64,000 nt of DNA from Acinetobacter pittii (GTDB taxonomy: Bacteria > Pseudomonadota > Gammaproteobacteria > Pseudomonadales > Moraxellaceae): contig NZ_CP139249.1 in the NCBI RefSeq assembly GCF_034064985.1, positions 992,001 through 1,056,000 on the forward strand, given 5' to 3'. A program made the position numbers and the translations under genes. A model generated the notes under the pieces. The model worked only from the letters and a program-made list of their open reading frames with translations, searched no databases and was not told the DNA's origin. This document shows, in pieces, positions 47,804-57,665 of this stretch; the first letter of the stretch is position 1, and each line of letters begins with the position of its first letter.

Positions 47804-48820
47804 TTAGATAAGACCAGCGTCTTTTAATTCTAGCTTTAAATAAGCATAAAAAATTGGAGCTGCGATTAAACCGCCTAAACCAAAAATCGACTCAAACACT
47901 AACATTGCCAATAAAATTTCCCATGCATTGGCATTAATTTTATGCCCAATAATTTTAGCATTAATAAAATATTCAAGCTTATGAACCAGAACCAGATAAA
48001 GTAATGCTGCACCTGCTAGTCCTAGGGAAATTGTAAGAGCAGCAATGAACGTTAAAGTATTGGAAATAAGATTACCTAAAATTGGAATGAGTCCAAACAT
48101 GAAGGTCAAAATGGTTAAGGTTTTTGCAAAAGGGAGGTGAACTCCCCAAAGCGGCAATAAAATAAAGGCAAATAAGATAAAGAGCAGGGTGTTAATTGCT
48201 GAAATTTTTATTTGTGCGAAAACAACATTTTTAAATGAAATTGATAGTTTTTGAATACGTTGGATAAGCAGTGACTTAAAAACAGGCTGAGGTGTACGGC
48301 GATGAAAACCATGTATCGCCACCAAAATACCAATAATTAATCCCATGACCATAGTCACGAAGTTATGCAAAATATCGGAACTGGTATTTTTTAGTGTGGT
48401 GACGTTATCTTTCATAAAAGCAAAGATTTCGTCTTTTAGATCTGTCACGCTATCGGGAATATAGCCTGGAAGATATTTCCCGATCTCTGCCTGCAAATGG
48501 AGTAGGGTTTGGTCAACTTTGCCATTAATGCTATGTAAACCTACACCTTTTAGATCGTGTACAACAAAACTAATCAGGCTGGTAATAAAAAAACCAATAA
48601 GCGAAATGGTAACAATACTAAGTAAAATACTAATAAAAATACGGGCTCTTTGGCCGTCAATATAACGTTCTACAACTGAACTTAAACTAATAATAATTTC
48701 ATAAATGAGAAAGCCTGCAAAAAAACTTGCTAATAAATGTAAGGGGATAACCGAAAGCAAAAAGATGCCCATAAGAATGTAGCTTGCAATCAGACTTTGA
48801 CGATTATTCAAATTTTGCAT
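47804..48820 (-). CDS. AI-2E-family (PerM-like) membrane permease
   Basis: The 338-residue product has about eight transmembrane segments, with the AI-2E/PerM family features: a central soluble domain (about residues 70-160), FIGLIPILGNLISNTLTFIAAL-type segment here as FGLIPILGNLISNT, and the end LLAMLVFESIFGLGGLIAAPIFYAYLK. The family includes the quorum-signal exporter TqsA and Na/H antiporters, so the substrate cannot be assigned. It is monocistronic, converging on rapA. Confidence 0.88.
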   Translation of the reverse strand: MQNLNNRQSLIASYILMGIFLLSVIPLHLLASFFAGFLIYEIIISLSSVVERYIDGQRARIFISILLSIVTISLIGFFITSLISFVVHDLKGVGLHSINGKVDQTLLHLQAEIGKYLPGYIPDSVTDLKDEIFAFMKDNVTTLKNTSSDILHNFVTMVMGLIIGILVAIHGFHRRTPQPVFKSLLIQRIQKLSISFKNVVFAQIKISAINTLLFILFAFILLPLWGVHLPFAKTLTILTFMFGLIPILGNLISNTLTFIAALTISLGLAGAALLYLVLVHKLEYFINAKIIGHKINANAWEILLAMLVFESIFGLGGLIAAPIFYAYLKLELKDAGLI

Positions 48821-48986
48821 GTGGATCCCTGAGATCGTTGGGAATATAGGAGAAAGCGCAAACGGAAAGATTATTTATACTCTGGCAAGCTATTAGCTTC
48901 AATTGGTGAATTATATTTTTATTGGAAAATAGAGGAGTTAGATTTAAAAATGGCCCGTTAATTAACAAGCCATCCATAAGATAATT

Positions 48987-49682
48987 TTAGCGAATTTTTG
49001 CTTCATCTAAATGACGTGCGCCTTCTAAAATCATCCGAATCATAATCATGGTTTGTTCAGCCACTTCTGCACGTTGATTCATTGGTAAATCAATGACTTT
49101 TGCACCCATGTGAAACACAAGTTGAGTAATTGCTTTTGCGACAAGGTCTGGATGGTAGAGGTGATTGTTATTTAAGCGCTCAAGACGGATTAAATCTTCT
49201 TGCAACTCTTGCTGAAAAAAATTGAGTTGACGGTCTACGGCAGCTTTATAAGAAGCTGAACCTGTAAAACTTTCACGGAGCAGTAAACTTAAATTGCCTT
49301 CGTCGGCATCAAGCTGTTGAAGAAAAATATCGACCGAACTACGAATAATACTTTCTTGCAAGGAAGCGCGTAGGCGAGCCTGACGGATAATTTTACGTAA
49401 AACGATACCTGCACGGTCAATTAAAGAAATAGCTAATTCATCAATATCTTTAAAATGACGATAGAAGCTATTTGGCGCAATTCCTGCTTCTCGAGCTACT
49501 TCACGTAAACTCAATGAAGCAATACTTTTTTGTGGGCCAATCAGATTTAAAGCGGCCTGAAAAAGTTCTTCTTTAGTAATTGTCGCTTTTCTTCCCACAG
49601 AACGCGTAGCTGTTTTAATTTCAATGACATCTTGTTGTTGAGGTGTGTCATTCAGGTTCTGAGAAAGTGAAGATTGGGTCAT
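48987..49682 (-). CDS. TetR-family regulator of fatty acid desaturation, FabR/DesT-like
   Basis: The 231-residue product has a TetR helix-turn-helix (KEELFQAALNLIG; SLREVAREAGIAPNSFYRHFKD) and a C-terminal effector domain. It diverges from a ferredoxin reductase-desaturase operon, the same order as P. aeruginosa desT-desCB, where the repressor senses acyl-CoA saturation. A TTG at 49691 could give three more residues; ATG 49682 is preferred. The gene has a near-consensus promoter with TATAAT at 49712-49717. The regulator probably binds the palindrome at 49761-49782. Confidence 0.87.
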   Translation of the reverse strand: MTQSSLSQNLNDTPQQQDVIEIKTATRSVGRKATITKEELFQAALNLIGPQKSIASLSLREVAREAGIAPNSFYRHFKDIDELAISLIDRAGIVLRKIIRQARLRASLQESIIRSSVDIFLQQLDADEGNLSLLLRESFTGSASYKAAVDRQLNFFQQELQEDLIRLERLNNNHLYHPDLVAKAITQLVFHMGAKVIDLPMNQRAEVAEQTMIMIRMILEGARHLDEAKIR

Positions 49683-49711
49683 GCTGTTCAATATATTTGT
49701 AAACTCTCAGG

Positions 49712-49740
49712 ATTATAGCCTTAGAAGCTGAACTTGTGAA
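49712..49740 (-). promoter_or_regulatory. sigma-70 promoter of the TetR (DesT/FabR-like) gene
   Basis: On the minus strand TTCACA (49735-49740) and TATAAT (49712-49717) are separated by 17 bases, close to consensus. The 5' leader before ATG 49682 would be about 20 bases. Confidence 0.72.
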
Positions 49741-49760
49741 ATTGTAATTAAAAGTACGGG

Positions 49761-49782
49761 TGTATATACAAATATATATACA
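49761..49782. promoter_or_regulatory. candidate operator of the desaturase operon
   Basis: TGTATATA-CAAATA-TATATACA is a perfect 8-bp inverted repeat. It lies directly upstream of TATAAT (49787-49792), the likely -10 box of the reductase gene, so a bound TetR protein would block the -35 and spacer region. Confidence 0.65.
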
Positions 49783-49821
49783 TGTGTATAATAATTAAAA
49801 AAGAGCGACAGAGCCTCAGTT

Positions 49822-50892
49822 ATGCAAGCAATCGAAAAGAGAAATTCTCTATTCAATTCATTGACACAAGCCATCTTTGATAAAGAAATGGCTAATTTCT
49901 GGCTACAAAAAGTTAATCCTTTATGGTCTGTAAAACATGGCCTTGTTCAAATTGTAAAAAAAGAATTTGTCGCTCACGACATGGTGAGCTTGACGCTAAA
50001 ATGTAACCGCTTAGTGAAAATGGGCGTTGCAGGCCAGCATCATCCTGTAATTGTAGAAATTGCCGGTCGTCGCTATGAACGTACTTATAGTTTGACGCAA
50101 ATTGATGCGCAGCACTTACGTTTAACCGTAAAAAAAGTTGCAGACGGTATTGTTAGTAACTGGTTTATTTCTGAAAGCAAAATCGGTGATGTTTTTGAGC
50201 TTGGTCAACCTTATGGTGACATGCAACAAAACATCAAAACACCGAATTTAATTATGTTGGCTGCGGGTAGTGGTATTACCCCAATGTTGAGCCTAATTAC
50301 TGCGATTAAACAAAGCCAGCAGTTAGATAAAGTTCAGGTACAACTTTTATATTGGGTGAAACAACGTTCAGATGCCGCTTTCGTTGAGTACTTTGAAAAA
50401 GTTGCACAGCAATATCCGAACTTTAATTATCAGGTTTTCTATACACAAGAAACCCCAAATGATGAACGTTTAAATGCAGAGCATTTAGCATTAGTTGATG
50501 ATATCGAAAACAGCACAATTTATGCGTGTGGACCTTCTGGCTTTGTAGCGACTGTTGAGCAGTTATTTGAAAACGCTCCAGCCGTTTTAACAGAAGCCTT
50601 TAGCTTAACAAATGAAAGCTCTGCTGATGATATTGGTTATGTGAATGTCACATTAACCCAGTCTAATAAGGTGATTGCAATTCCTAAAGGCCAATCAATT
50701 TTGGTCAGCCTTGAACATGAAGGTGTTAAACCGACTCATGGTTGCCGTATGGGAATTTGTAATAAATGTGTTTGTAGTAAAACACAAGGTTCAACACGTA
50801 ATTTACTCAACGGTAGTGAAAATACTGAACCAAGCCAATTACTCAAAATTTGTGTGAACTCAGCACAATCCGATCTAGTTATTGATCTTTAA
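49822..50892 (+). CDS. ferredoxin reductase for the desaturase (FAD, NAD(P), 2Fe-2S)
   Basis: The 356-residue product passes electrons from NAD(P)H through FAD and an iron-sulfur centre to the desaturase. It has RRYERTYSLTQ for FAD, LMLAAGSGITPMLSLI and IYACGPSGFVATVEQL for NAD(P), and a C-terminal plant-type ferredoxin motif with GCRMGICNKCVC and a later Cys. It is the first gene of the operon behind the divergent TetR repressor, with 12 bases to the desaturase. It corresponds to P. aeruginosa DesB. Confidence 0.9.
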   Translation: MQAIEKRNSLFNSLTQAIFDKEMANFWLQKVNPLWSVKHGLVQIVKKEFVAHDMVSLTLKCNRLVKMGVAGQHHPVIVEIAGRRYERTYSLTQIDAQHLRLTVKKVADGIVSNWFISESKIGDVFELGQPYGDMQQNIKTPNLIMLAAGSGITPMLSLITAIKQSQQLDKVQVQLLYWVKQRSDAAFVEYFEKVAQQYPNFNYQVFYTQETPNDERLNAEHLALVDDIENSTIYACGPSGFVATVEQLFENAPAVLTEAFSLTNESSADDIGYVNVTLTQSNKVIAIPKGQSILVSLEHEGVKPTHGCRMGICNKCVCSKTQGSTRNLLNGSENTEPSQLLKICVNSAQSDLVIDL

Positions 50893-50904
50893 GAGAGACC
50901 TCTT

Positions 50905-51999
50905 ATGAATATGCCAGTGAAAGTCGAATATTTTAAAAATCCTAAAAATCGTGATTTGACTCCAGCAGAACTTGATGCATTTGCAAAAGAGCTCGATCAG
51001 ATCAAGCAAGAAGTATTGGATGATTTGGGCGAGAAAGACGCTAAATATATCCGCCGTGTTTATGCTGCAATTCGTTATAGTAGCTTTTTAGGCCGTGCAT
51101 GTTTGTTTGCAGGTTGGTTCCCACCAGCGTGGATTTTAGGAACAGGCCTATTAGGCTTCTCTAAAATTATGGAAAACATGGAACTTGGTCATAATGTGAT
51201 GCACGGTCAATATGACTGGATGAACGATCCTAAATTTAATGGTCAAACTTACGAGTGGGATACTGTCGGTACTTCTGATAACTGGCGCCAAACTCATAAC
51301 TATAAACATCACACCTATACCAACATTAAAGGTATTGATGATGATATTGGTTACGGTTTACTTCGTTTATTCCCAGAGCAACGCTGGAAGCCAGGTTTCT
51401 TACTTCAACCTGTTTATAGCATCCCATTTTGTTTATTGTTCCAATGGGGCGTAGCTATTCAGAATCTTGAAATTGGACGTGTCCTTTATAAACGTAAAAG
51501 CATGGCAAAATTCTTGGAAGAGTTAAAACCAGTTAATAAAAAGATTGGTACCCAGCTTTTCAAAGATTACGTTTTCTTCCCTTTAATTGCAGGTCCAGCA
51601 GCGTTACCTGTATTTACTGGTAACTTAGTTGCTAATGGTCTTCGTAATATCTGGACATTTACAATTATTTTCTGTGGTCATTTTACAAAAGATGCAGAAG
51701 TATTTCCAAAGTCGGTTTTACAAGAAGAGAGCCGTGGTCACTGGTATATGCGCCAGATTCGTGGTTCTTCAAACTTGAAAGGTTCAGAAGCATTACATAT
51801 TTTAAGTGGACATTTGAGCCATCAGATTGAGCACCATTTATTCCCAGATATTCCAGCGCGTCGTTATCGCCAAATGGCTCCAAAAGTGGAAGCTGTATGT
51901 AAAAAATATGGCCTAAATTATAACAACGCAAGTCTGGCTAAACAGTTTGGACAGGTGGTAGGCCGTATCTTTAAATATGCTTTACCTTTTAAAAAATAA
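50905..51999 (+). CDS. fatty acid desaturase (membrane, di-iron)
   Basis: The 364-residue enzyme introduces a double bond into acyl chains. The three His boxes are present: HNVMH (HxxxH), HNYKHH and QIEHHLFPD, on the cytoplasmic side of four likely transmembrane helices. Relation to aerobic delta-9 desaturases (DesC of P. aeruginosa, about the same length) is inferred from the reductase partner and repressor; the position of the double bond is not certain. It is the second and last gene of the operon, ending before a shared terminator. Confidence 0.9.
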   Translation: MNMPVKVEYFKNPKNRDLTPAELDAFAKELDQIKQEVLDDLGEKDAKYIRRVYAAIRYSSFLGRACLFAGWFPPAWILGTGLLGFSKIMENMELGHNVMHGQYDWMNDPKFNGQTYEWDTVGTSDNWRQTHNYKHHTYTNIKGIDDDIGYGLLRLFPEQRWKPGFLLQPVYSIPFCLLFQWGVAIQNLEIGRVLYKRKSMAKFLEELKPVNKKIGTQLFKDYVFFPLIAGPAALPVFTGNLVANGLRNIWTFTIIFCGHFTKDAEVFPKSVLQEESRGHWYMRQIRGSSNLKGSEALHILSGHLSHQIEHHLFPDIPARRYRQMAPKVEAVCKKYGLNYNNASLAKQFGQVVGRIFKYALPFKK

Positions 52000-52002
52000 G
52001 TC

Positions 52003-52034
52003 AAAAAAAGCCCTGATGAGTTCAGGGCTTTTTT
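52003..52034. terminator. bidirectional terminator between the desaturase and hotdog genes
   Basis: AGCCCTGA and TCAGGGCT pair around TGAGT with A and T tracts on both sides. Confidence 0.92.
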
Positions 52035-52035
52035 A

Positions 52036-52500
52036 TTATTTCTTTTTAGAAATCCACATGGTAATCGTAGCCTGAAAAACTTTATCTTTTTGCGAATCAT
52101 AGACCTCTACATTCACTAAATATTCTCCAGCTTTCTCCCAGTCATAATTTTTTTCTACAGGCGTTGCAACTGCAATGAGGTCTGTTTCTGCCTTTTTTAA
52201 ATATTCGACCGTCATACCTTTAGGAATCCAGCGATGTGTAGAAGGCACAGTAACTTCTGTCATTGTGCCACCTGCTAGCTCTGCCATATTACACATCGCA
52301 ATCGCATGAACTGTTCCAATATGATTGAGAACTGAACGTTTTTTCTTAATGGCGATTTCGCAATAGTTGGGTTTTAAGTCGATAAAGAGCGGGGAAATAC
52401 TACCGAAATACGGTGCTTTTAAACATAGCATGCGTGAGAAAGTCCATTTTCCTTTCGGAAAAGCAGACACTTTGTTCCAAAGTTCTAAAGTGGTTGCCAT
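52036..52500 (-). CDS. DUF4442 hotdog-fold protein
   Basis: The 154-residue product has a hotdog fold signature (FSRMLCLKAPYFGSISP; GTVHAIAMCNMAELAGGTMTE; VEYLKKAETDLIAVATP), close to DUF4442 proteins and acyl-CoA thioesterases. The substrate is unknown. It diverges from a TetR gene whose presumed operator, a 12-bp inverted repeat, lies between them at 52524-52562, so the two form a regulated pair, possibly linked to acyl-CoA metabolism. Confidence 0.82.
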   Translation of the reverse strand: MATTLELWNKVSAFPKGKWTFSRMLCLKAPYFGSISPLFIDLKPNYCEIAIKKKRSVLNHIGTVHAIAMCNMAELAGGTMTEVTVPSTHRWIPKGMTVEYLKKAETDLIAVATPVEKNYDWEKAGEYLVNVEVYDSQKDKVFQATITMWISKKK

Positions 52501-52523
52501 GATTTAAGGCTCCATATAATAAA

Positions 52524-52562
52524 AAACAGAATTATGTTCTGTTAAAGAATATAATTCTGTTT
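52524..52562. promoter_or_regulatory. nested palindromes, candidate TetR operator
   Basis: AAACAGAATTAT (52524-52535) and ATAATTCTGTTT (52551-52562) are perfectly complementary. A second palindrome AACAGAA-TTATG-TTCTGTT (52525-52543) shares the left arm. The site lies between the divergent hotdog and TetR genes. Confidence 0.65.
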
Positions 52563-52618
52563 ACAAAAGCGAGTCAAGTCATTCAGAATATCTCCGATAA
52601 CTGGTTGGGGAACAAAGA

Positions 52619-53242
52619 ATGCAATCTGCACAAGAGTTATTAGAACGGTTATATCCAGGCAGAAGAGCTGCTTTAAAGAGACAGATTTTGTTAGATGCTT
52701 TGTCTTGTTTCTTGGAAAATGGAATTGAAACCACAAGTATTGAGATGATTCGTTCAAAATCTGACAGTAGTGTAGGGGCTATTTATCACCACTTTAAAAA
52801 TAAAGAAGGAATCGTTGCGACTTTATTCTTTGCTGCTTTAGATGACCAAGCGGCGTTAAGAGATGACTATCTGGAAGGCGCAAAATCCCTTCAAGACGTT
52901 TTATATGCTTTTATTCATAGTTATATTGATTGGGTAAGTGAACAACCTGAGTTTGCTAAATTTTTAATATCTGCTCGTTTTAGTGTGATGCAGGGTGAGG
53001 ATCAAGAGCGTCTTGTTCAAAAAAATAAATTAAGAAATCAGAAAATCTTTAGTGAAATTTCAAAGTATGCTGAGGCCGGATTTTTAAAAACTATACCTCA
53101 TGAGTTATTACTCTCATTAGTCATTGGATCAACAGAAAATTATTGCCGTGCATGGTTATCACAACGAGTTACCTCAAATCCTAAAGTTTATAAAGATATT
53201 TTGGCAAAAGCCGCGTGGGATTCTTTGCAAAATTTGAGTTAA
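52619..53242 (+). CDS. TetR-family transcriptional regulator
   Basis: The 207-residue product has the TetR helix-turn-helix (LLDALSCFLENGIETTSIEMI; SDSSVGAIYHHFKNKEGIVATLF) and a distinct ligand domain with WVSEQPEFAKFLISARFSVMQG. It starts with ATG 52619 behind a GGGGA ribosome site. It is divergent from the DUF4442 gene. A bidirectional terminator follows. The ligand is unknown. Confidence 0.9.
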   Translation: MQSAQELLERLYPGRRAALKRQILLDALSCFLENGIETTSIEMIRSKSDSSVGAIYHHFKNKEGIVATLFFAALDDQAALRDDYLEGAKSLQDVLYAFIHSYIDWVSEQPEFAKFLISARFSVMQGEDQERLVQKNKLRNQKIFSEISKYAEAGFLKTIPHELLLSLVIGSTENYCRAWLSQRVTSNPKVYKDILAKAAWDSLQNLS

Positions 53243-53260
53243 ATATTTTGTTCTACCCAT

Positions 53261-53292
53261 AAAAAAGCCGCATCTTTCATGCGGCTTTTTTG
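53261..53292. terminator. bidirectional terminator between the TetR and SIMPL genes
   Basis: AAAAAAGCCGCAT and ATGCGGCTTTTTT pair around CTTTC with A and T tracts on both sides. Confidence 0.92.
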
Positions 53293-53301
53293 ATGAAAAA
53301 A

Positions 53302-54003
53302 TTATTTAAATTGAATTGAACCGTTTGCATTTACAGTAATTTTAGACTCACCAGCTGCCATGTCTTGAGCTGGAGCCGCTTCAGCAGCAGCGAATTTAGC
53401 CATGCTGGCACGCATTACAGGTTGTGGGAAATAGTTGTTGGTATTCAAGTTCAGATTAACCAATGTATATTGGTTTTTATTCCATGCTTGAGTTAACATT
53501 TGAGCGCGTTGTTGAAAGTTTTTAGATGCTTCTACCATCAACTCATTTTCAACTTTTTTACGTTGTTCATCAGAAACTGTAAAATTAATCGATTGAGTTT
53601 GGAAGTTTTGCTGTAATTCGTTTACTAACTGGCTAGCAGCTTTAAAGTCTTTACTTTCAAGACGGATTTCAGCGCGGCCACGCCATTCTTTTAACTTATT
53701 GCTATCATTATCGTAAATTGGATAAGTGCTCTGAGCGCCAGTTTCCACTTTTACTTGAGGATATTTACGAGAAATATTAAGCGCTTGATTCATCAATTGA
53801 TTAATTTGATTTGAAAGTTCGGCTGGTTGTTTGTTACTTTTTTCAATATATAAAGTTGCATGCATTTCATCGTTTGAAACTTGGCGAGAAGCTTCAGCTT
53901 GTACATTCACAATATTGTAGTTCAAAGCATTATCATCCTGAGCAAAAACTAAAGGGCTAAGGAGGGAACCTAAAAGAAGGGTAGAGACGGCTAAAGTACG
54001 CAT
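53302..54003 (-). CDS. SIMPL/DUF541-family periplasmic protein
   Basis: The 233-residue product has a signal peptide (cleavage after VFAQ) and the SIMPL/DUF541 layout: VNVQAEASRQVSNDEMHATLYIE followed by a helix, RGRAEIRLESKDFKAASQLVNEL, and a C-terminal APAQDMAAGESKITVNANGSIQF strand part. Relatives are oxidative-stress-related periplasmic or BP26-like ring-forming proteins, and function is poorly known. The upstream gap is the long dat-ddc leader. Confidence 0.88.
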   Translation of the reverse strand: MRTLAVSTLLLGSLLSPLVFAQDDNALNYNIVNVQAEASRQVSNDEMHATLYIEKSNKQPAELSNQINQLMNQALNISRKYPQVKVETGAQSTYPIYDNDSNKLKEWRGRAEIRLESKDFKAASQLVNELQQNFQTQSINFTVSDEQRKKVENELMVEASKNFQQRAQMLTQAWNKNQYTLVNLNLNTNNYFPQPVMRASMAKFAAAEAAPAQDMAAGESKITVNANGSIQFK

Positions 54004-54470
54004 AAATTTTTCCTTTAAAAATTAATATAAATTTAATTTTTTTCATTAAGAAATGTTAAACATAACTTATGCATAACTTTTGCAGATTTTGTGGCGTATT
54101 TGTAATATTAAAATCAGGTTTTTTTAAATTTTGGTAAATATAAAGTCTTTAAAAATTAAAAACTTAAAATTAAAGTGTTTCAATGTAACTTAAAAAATCA
54201 AAGTAATATAAAAAAAGAATATTTTCTTTAGGTTGTCACATAGTATGATGATAATTCATCATAACTATTGGGATGATACATTTTTTCAATAAGATTAGAT
54301 GAGTAAAGTACATAAAAGACGTTTTTTTTCTTGTAAAATTAGGTATCATCGCGCTCCTAGTTACAAGATATAAAATAAGTGTCTTTGCTAGTTCTATAAA
54401 GCACCGAGTCAAAGGACCAATCGTCACCAGACTTATTTCTTTCTACCCCTATCAGAGATGGTAATCCGAT
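54004..54470. promoter_or_regulatory. 467-base A/T-rich gap upstream of dat with an inverted repeat
   Basis: No gene is visible. It must hold the promoters of the divergent SIMPL gene and the dat-ddc operon. TATGATGA-TAAT-TCATCATA (54244-54263) is perfect and extends with ATAG/CTAT and one bulge (about 54239-54269). It could bind a regulator of the diaminopropane operon. A T-rich tract and TATCAT-like box follow before the leader of dat. Confidence 0.5.
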
Positions 54471-55844
54471 ATGAGCGTTACTTCCGTTAACCCTGCCACT
54501 AATGCTACTAACGAATATTATTTGACTCGCCAAAGTCAAATGGAATCAAATGTTCGTAGCTATCCACGTAAATTACCGTTAGCGATAGCGAAAGCACAAG
54601 GATGCTGGGTTACTGATGTTGAAGGTACACAGTACCTTGATTGTTTAGCTGGGGCAGGTACATTGGCTTTAGGTCATAATCATCCTGCGGTGATTCAAAG
54701 TATTCAAGATACATTGGCAAGTGGTTTGCCATTGCATACTTTAGACTTAACCACACCTTTAAAAGATGCATTCACTGAAGCATTGTTAGCATATTTACCT
54801 GGTGGTAAAGAAGAATATTGCTTGCAGTTCTGTGGTCCTGCTGGTGCAGACGCAACTGAAGCAGCAATTAAACTTGCTAAGACTTACACTGGCCGTAGTT
54901 CAGTGATCAGTTTCTCTGGCGGTTATCATGGTATGACCCATGGTGCGCTTGCTATGACTGGTAACTTAAGTGCAAAAAATGCAGTTAACGGTTTAATGCC
55001 AGGCGTACAATTCATGCCATATCCGCATGAATACCGCTGCCCACTTGGTTTAGGTGGTGAAGCTGGTGTTGACGCTTTAACTTACTACTTTGAAAACTTT
55101 ATTGAAGATGTAGAAAGCGGTGTAACAAAACCGGCTGCTGTTATTCTTGAAGCGATTCAAGGTGAAGGCGGTGTCGTTACAGCTCCAGTAAAATGGTTGC
55201 AAAAAATCCGTGAAGTGACTGAAAAGCACAACATCGTTTTAATTTTAGACGAAGTTCAAGCTGGCTTTGCACGTTCAGGCAAAATGTTTGCATTTGAACA
55301 TGCAGGTATTGAACCTGATGTTGTTGTAATGTCTAAAGCAGTAGGTGGTGGTTTACCACTTGCAGTATTAGGTATTAAACGTAAATTTGATGCTTGGCAA
55401 CCTGCTGGTCACACGGGTACTTTCCGTGGTAACCAACTTGCTATGGGTACTGGTCTTGTCGTATTAAAAACGATTAGCGAACAAAATCTTGCTCAAAATG
55501 CGCAAGAGCGTGGTGACTTCTTACAAGCTGAATTCAAAAAATTAGCTCAAGAATTCCCATGTATCGGTAACGTACGTGGTCGCGGTTTAATGATCGGTGT
55601 TGAGATTGTTGACGAGCGTAAACCAGCTGATCGTATTGGTTCGCATCCTGCTGATTCACAATTAGCTGCTGCAATTCAAACTGCTTGTTTCAACAATAAA
55701 TTATTGCTTGAAAAAGGTGGTCGTAACGGTACAGTAATTCGTTTACTTTGCCCGCTTATCATCACTCAAGACGAGTGTGTTGAAGTAGTTGCTCGCTTTA
55801 AGAAAGCAATTGCAGAAGCATTGGTTGCAGTACGAGGCGCATAA
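54471..55844 (+). CDS. dat: L-2,4-diaminobutyrate:2-oxoglutarate aminotransferase
   Basis: This PLP enzyme makes L-2,4-diaminobutyrate from aspartate semialdehyde and glutamate, the first step to 1,3-diaminopropane. The 457-residue product has the class III aminotransferase signatures: [68 protein letters not shown] and the PLP lysine in [16 protein letters not shown]. The ddc gene starts three bases after the stop. The pair is typical of Acinetobacter and is needed for surface motility there. Confidence 0.96.
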   Translation: MSVTSVNPATNATNEYYLTRQSQMESNVRSYPRKLPLAIAKAQGCWVTDVEGTQYLDCLAGAGTLALGHNHPAVIQSIQDTLASGLPLHTLDLTTPLKDAFTEALLAYLPGGKEEYCLQFCGPAGADATEAAIKLAKTYTGRSSVISFSGGYHGMTHGALAMTGNLSAKNAVNGLMPGVQFMPYPHEYRCPLGLGGEAGVDALTYYFENFIEDVESGVTKPAAVILEAIQGEGGVVTAPVKWLQKIREVTEKHNIVLILDEVQAGFARSGKMFAFEHAGIEPDVVVMSKAVGGGLPLAVLGIKRKFDAWQPAGHTGTFRGNQLAMGTGLVVLKTISEQNLAQNAQERGDFLQAEFKKLAQEFPCIGNVRGRGLMIGVEIVDERKPADRIGSHPADSQLAAAIQTACFNNKLLLEKGGRNGTVIRLLCPLIITQDECVEVVARFKKAIAEALVAVRGA

Positions 55845-55846
55845 GT

Positions 55847-57379
55847 ATGGTGGATTTTGCAGAACATCGTAAAGCGTTACTCTGCAATGATGCACAATCC
55901 ATTGCTGACTATGAGTCAGCAATGGGCGAAGCGGTAAAAGCCGTTTCAGCATGGTTGCAAAATGAAAAGATGTACACTGGTGGTAGCATTAAAGAATTGC
56001 GTTCAGCAATTTCTTTCCAACCTTCAAAAGAAGGTATGGGTGTACAAGAATCTCTTCAACGTATGATTGAGCTTTTCTTAAATAAAAGCTTGAAAGTACA
56101 CCATCCACATTCATTAGCACATTTACACTGCCCAACCATGGTGATGAGCCAGATCGCGGAAGTGTTAATCAATGCAACTAACCAGTCTATGGACTCATGG
56201 GATCAAAGCCCTGCAGGTTCATTAATGGAAGTTCAGCTCATTGATTGGTTGCGTCAAAAAGTGGGTTATGGTTCTGGTCAGGCTGGTGTTTTCACTTCTG
56301 GCGGTACTCAATCTAACTTGATGGGTGTGTTACTTGCTCGTGACTGGTGCATCTCGAAAAACTGGAAAGACGAAAATGGTAATCCATGGTCTGTACAGCG
56401 TGATGGTATTCCTGCCGATGCAATGAAAAACGTTAAAGTCATTTGTTCTGAAAATGCGCATTTCTCTGTGCAAAAGAACATGGCAATGATGGGCATGGGC
56501 TTCCAGTCGGTTGTAACTGTTCCTGTGAATGAAAATGCACAAATGGATGTAGATGCTCTCGAAAAAACGATGGCGCATCTTCAGTCTGAAGGTAAAGTTG
56601 TTGCTTGTGTCGTTGCGACAGCAGGTACGACTGATGCTGGTGCAATTGACCCATTGAAGAAAATCCGTGAAATTACCAATAAATATGGTTCATGGATGCA
56701 TATCGATGCGGCATGGGGCGGTGCATTAATTCTGTCAAATGACTATCGTGCAATGCTTGATGGTATTGAGTTGTCTGACTCAATTACTCTCGACTTCCAT
56801 AAGCATTATTTCCAAAGCATTAGCTGTGGCGCGTTCTTGTTGAAAGATGAGGCGAACTATCGTTTCATGCACTATGAAGCTGAATACTTGAACTCTGCTT
56901 ATGACGAAGAGCACGGTGTACCAAACCTTGTATCTAAGTCATTACAAACGACTCGTCGTTTTGATGCATTGAAATTGTGGATGACAATCGAATCACTAGG
57001 TGAAGACCTTTATGGTTCAATGATTGACCATGGTGTAAAACTTACTCGTGAAGTTGCAGATTACATCAAGGCAACTGATGGTTTAGAACTTTTAGTTGAA
57101 CCACAGTTTGCTTCGGTATTATTCCGCGTTGTACCACAAGGCTACCCAGTTGAGTTTATCGATAGCTTGAACCAAAACGTAGCGGACGAATTGTTTGCAC
57201 GTGGTGAGGCAAATATCGGTGTAACAAAAGTTGGTAATGTACAGTCATTGAAAATGACAACATTAAGCCCTGTTGTGACATTCGAAAACGTTAAAAACCT
57301 TTTAGGTCAAGTATTGGCTGAAGCTGAACGCATTAAAGACGCAATTGCTTCTGGTAACTATGTACCACCAATCGACTAA
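55847..57379 (+). CDS. ddc: L-2,4-diaminobutyrate decarboxylase
   Basis: This enzyme releases CO2 from L-2,4-diaminobutyrate to give 1,3-diaminopropane. The 510-residue group II PLP decarboxylase has [79 protein letters not shown] and the PLP lysine in [11 protein letters not shown]. It is coupled tightly to dat and ends before a terminator. Confidence 0.96.
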   Translation: MVDFAEHRKALLCNDAQSIADYESAMGEAVKAVSAWLQNEKMYTGGSIKELRSAISFQPSKEGMGVQESLQRMIELFLNKSLKVHHPHSLAHLHCPTMVMSQIAEVLINATNQSMDSWDQSPAGSLMEVQLIDWLRQKVGYGSGQAGVFTSGGTQSNLMGVLLARDWCISKNWKDENGNPWSVQRDGIPADAMKNVKVICSENAHFSVQKNMAMMGMGFQSVVTVPVNENAQMDVDALEKTMAHLQSEGKVVACVVATAGTTDAGAIDPLKKIREITNKYGSWMHIDAAWGGALILSNDYRAMLDGIELSDSITLDFHKHYFQSISCGAFLLKDEANYRFMHYEAEYLNSAYDEEHGVPNLVSKSLQTTRRFDALKLWMTIESLGEDLYGSMIDHGVKLTREVADYIKATDGLELLVEPQFASVLFRVVPQGYPVEFIDSLNQNVADELFARGEANIGVTKVGNVQSLKMTTLSPVVTFENVKNLLGQVLAEAERIKDAIASGNYVPPID

Positions 57380-57393
57380 TTGAGTTGATAACA

Positions 57394-57426
57394 AAAAAAA
57401 GCTCGGTTTATTACCGGGCTTTTTTA
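57394..57426 (+). terminator. terminator of dat-ddc
   Basis: AGCTCGGT (57400-57407) and ACCGGGCT (57413-57420) pair, including one G-U, followed by six T residues. Confidence 0.88.
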
Positions 57427-57470
57427 TTGCAGATTGTTTTTATTTGAATTGTGTATGAAGAAAAGAATAC

Positions 57471-57487
57471 ATGCACAAATCATGCAT
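57471..57487. promoter_or_regulatory. candidate Lrp/AsnC-type site upstream of the aldehyde dehydrogenase gene
   Basis: ATGCA-CAAATCA-TGCAT is palindromic. The same layout and spacer recur at 59672-59688 with both arms changed together. A related inverted copy ATACATGATTTATG lies at 57511-57524. Confidence 0.6.
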
Positions 57488-57665
57488 ATTTTCACAAAAC
57501 AAAAATAATTATACATGATTTATGGGAAGCAAATTTCTTATTGTATTGGTATGTCCCCAATATTTTGGTCACATTGTTATATCAATATCGTACTTACTTT
57601 AAATAATCCCGCGTTAACTGAAAAAAGTAAGTGGCTGTAATTACAATTAAGACAAGGAAGAAGAA

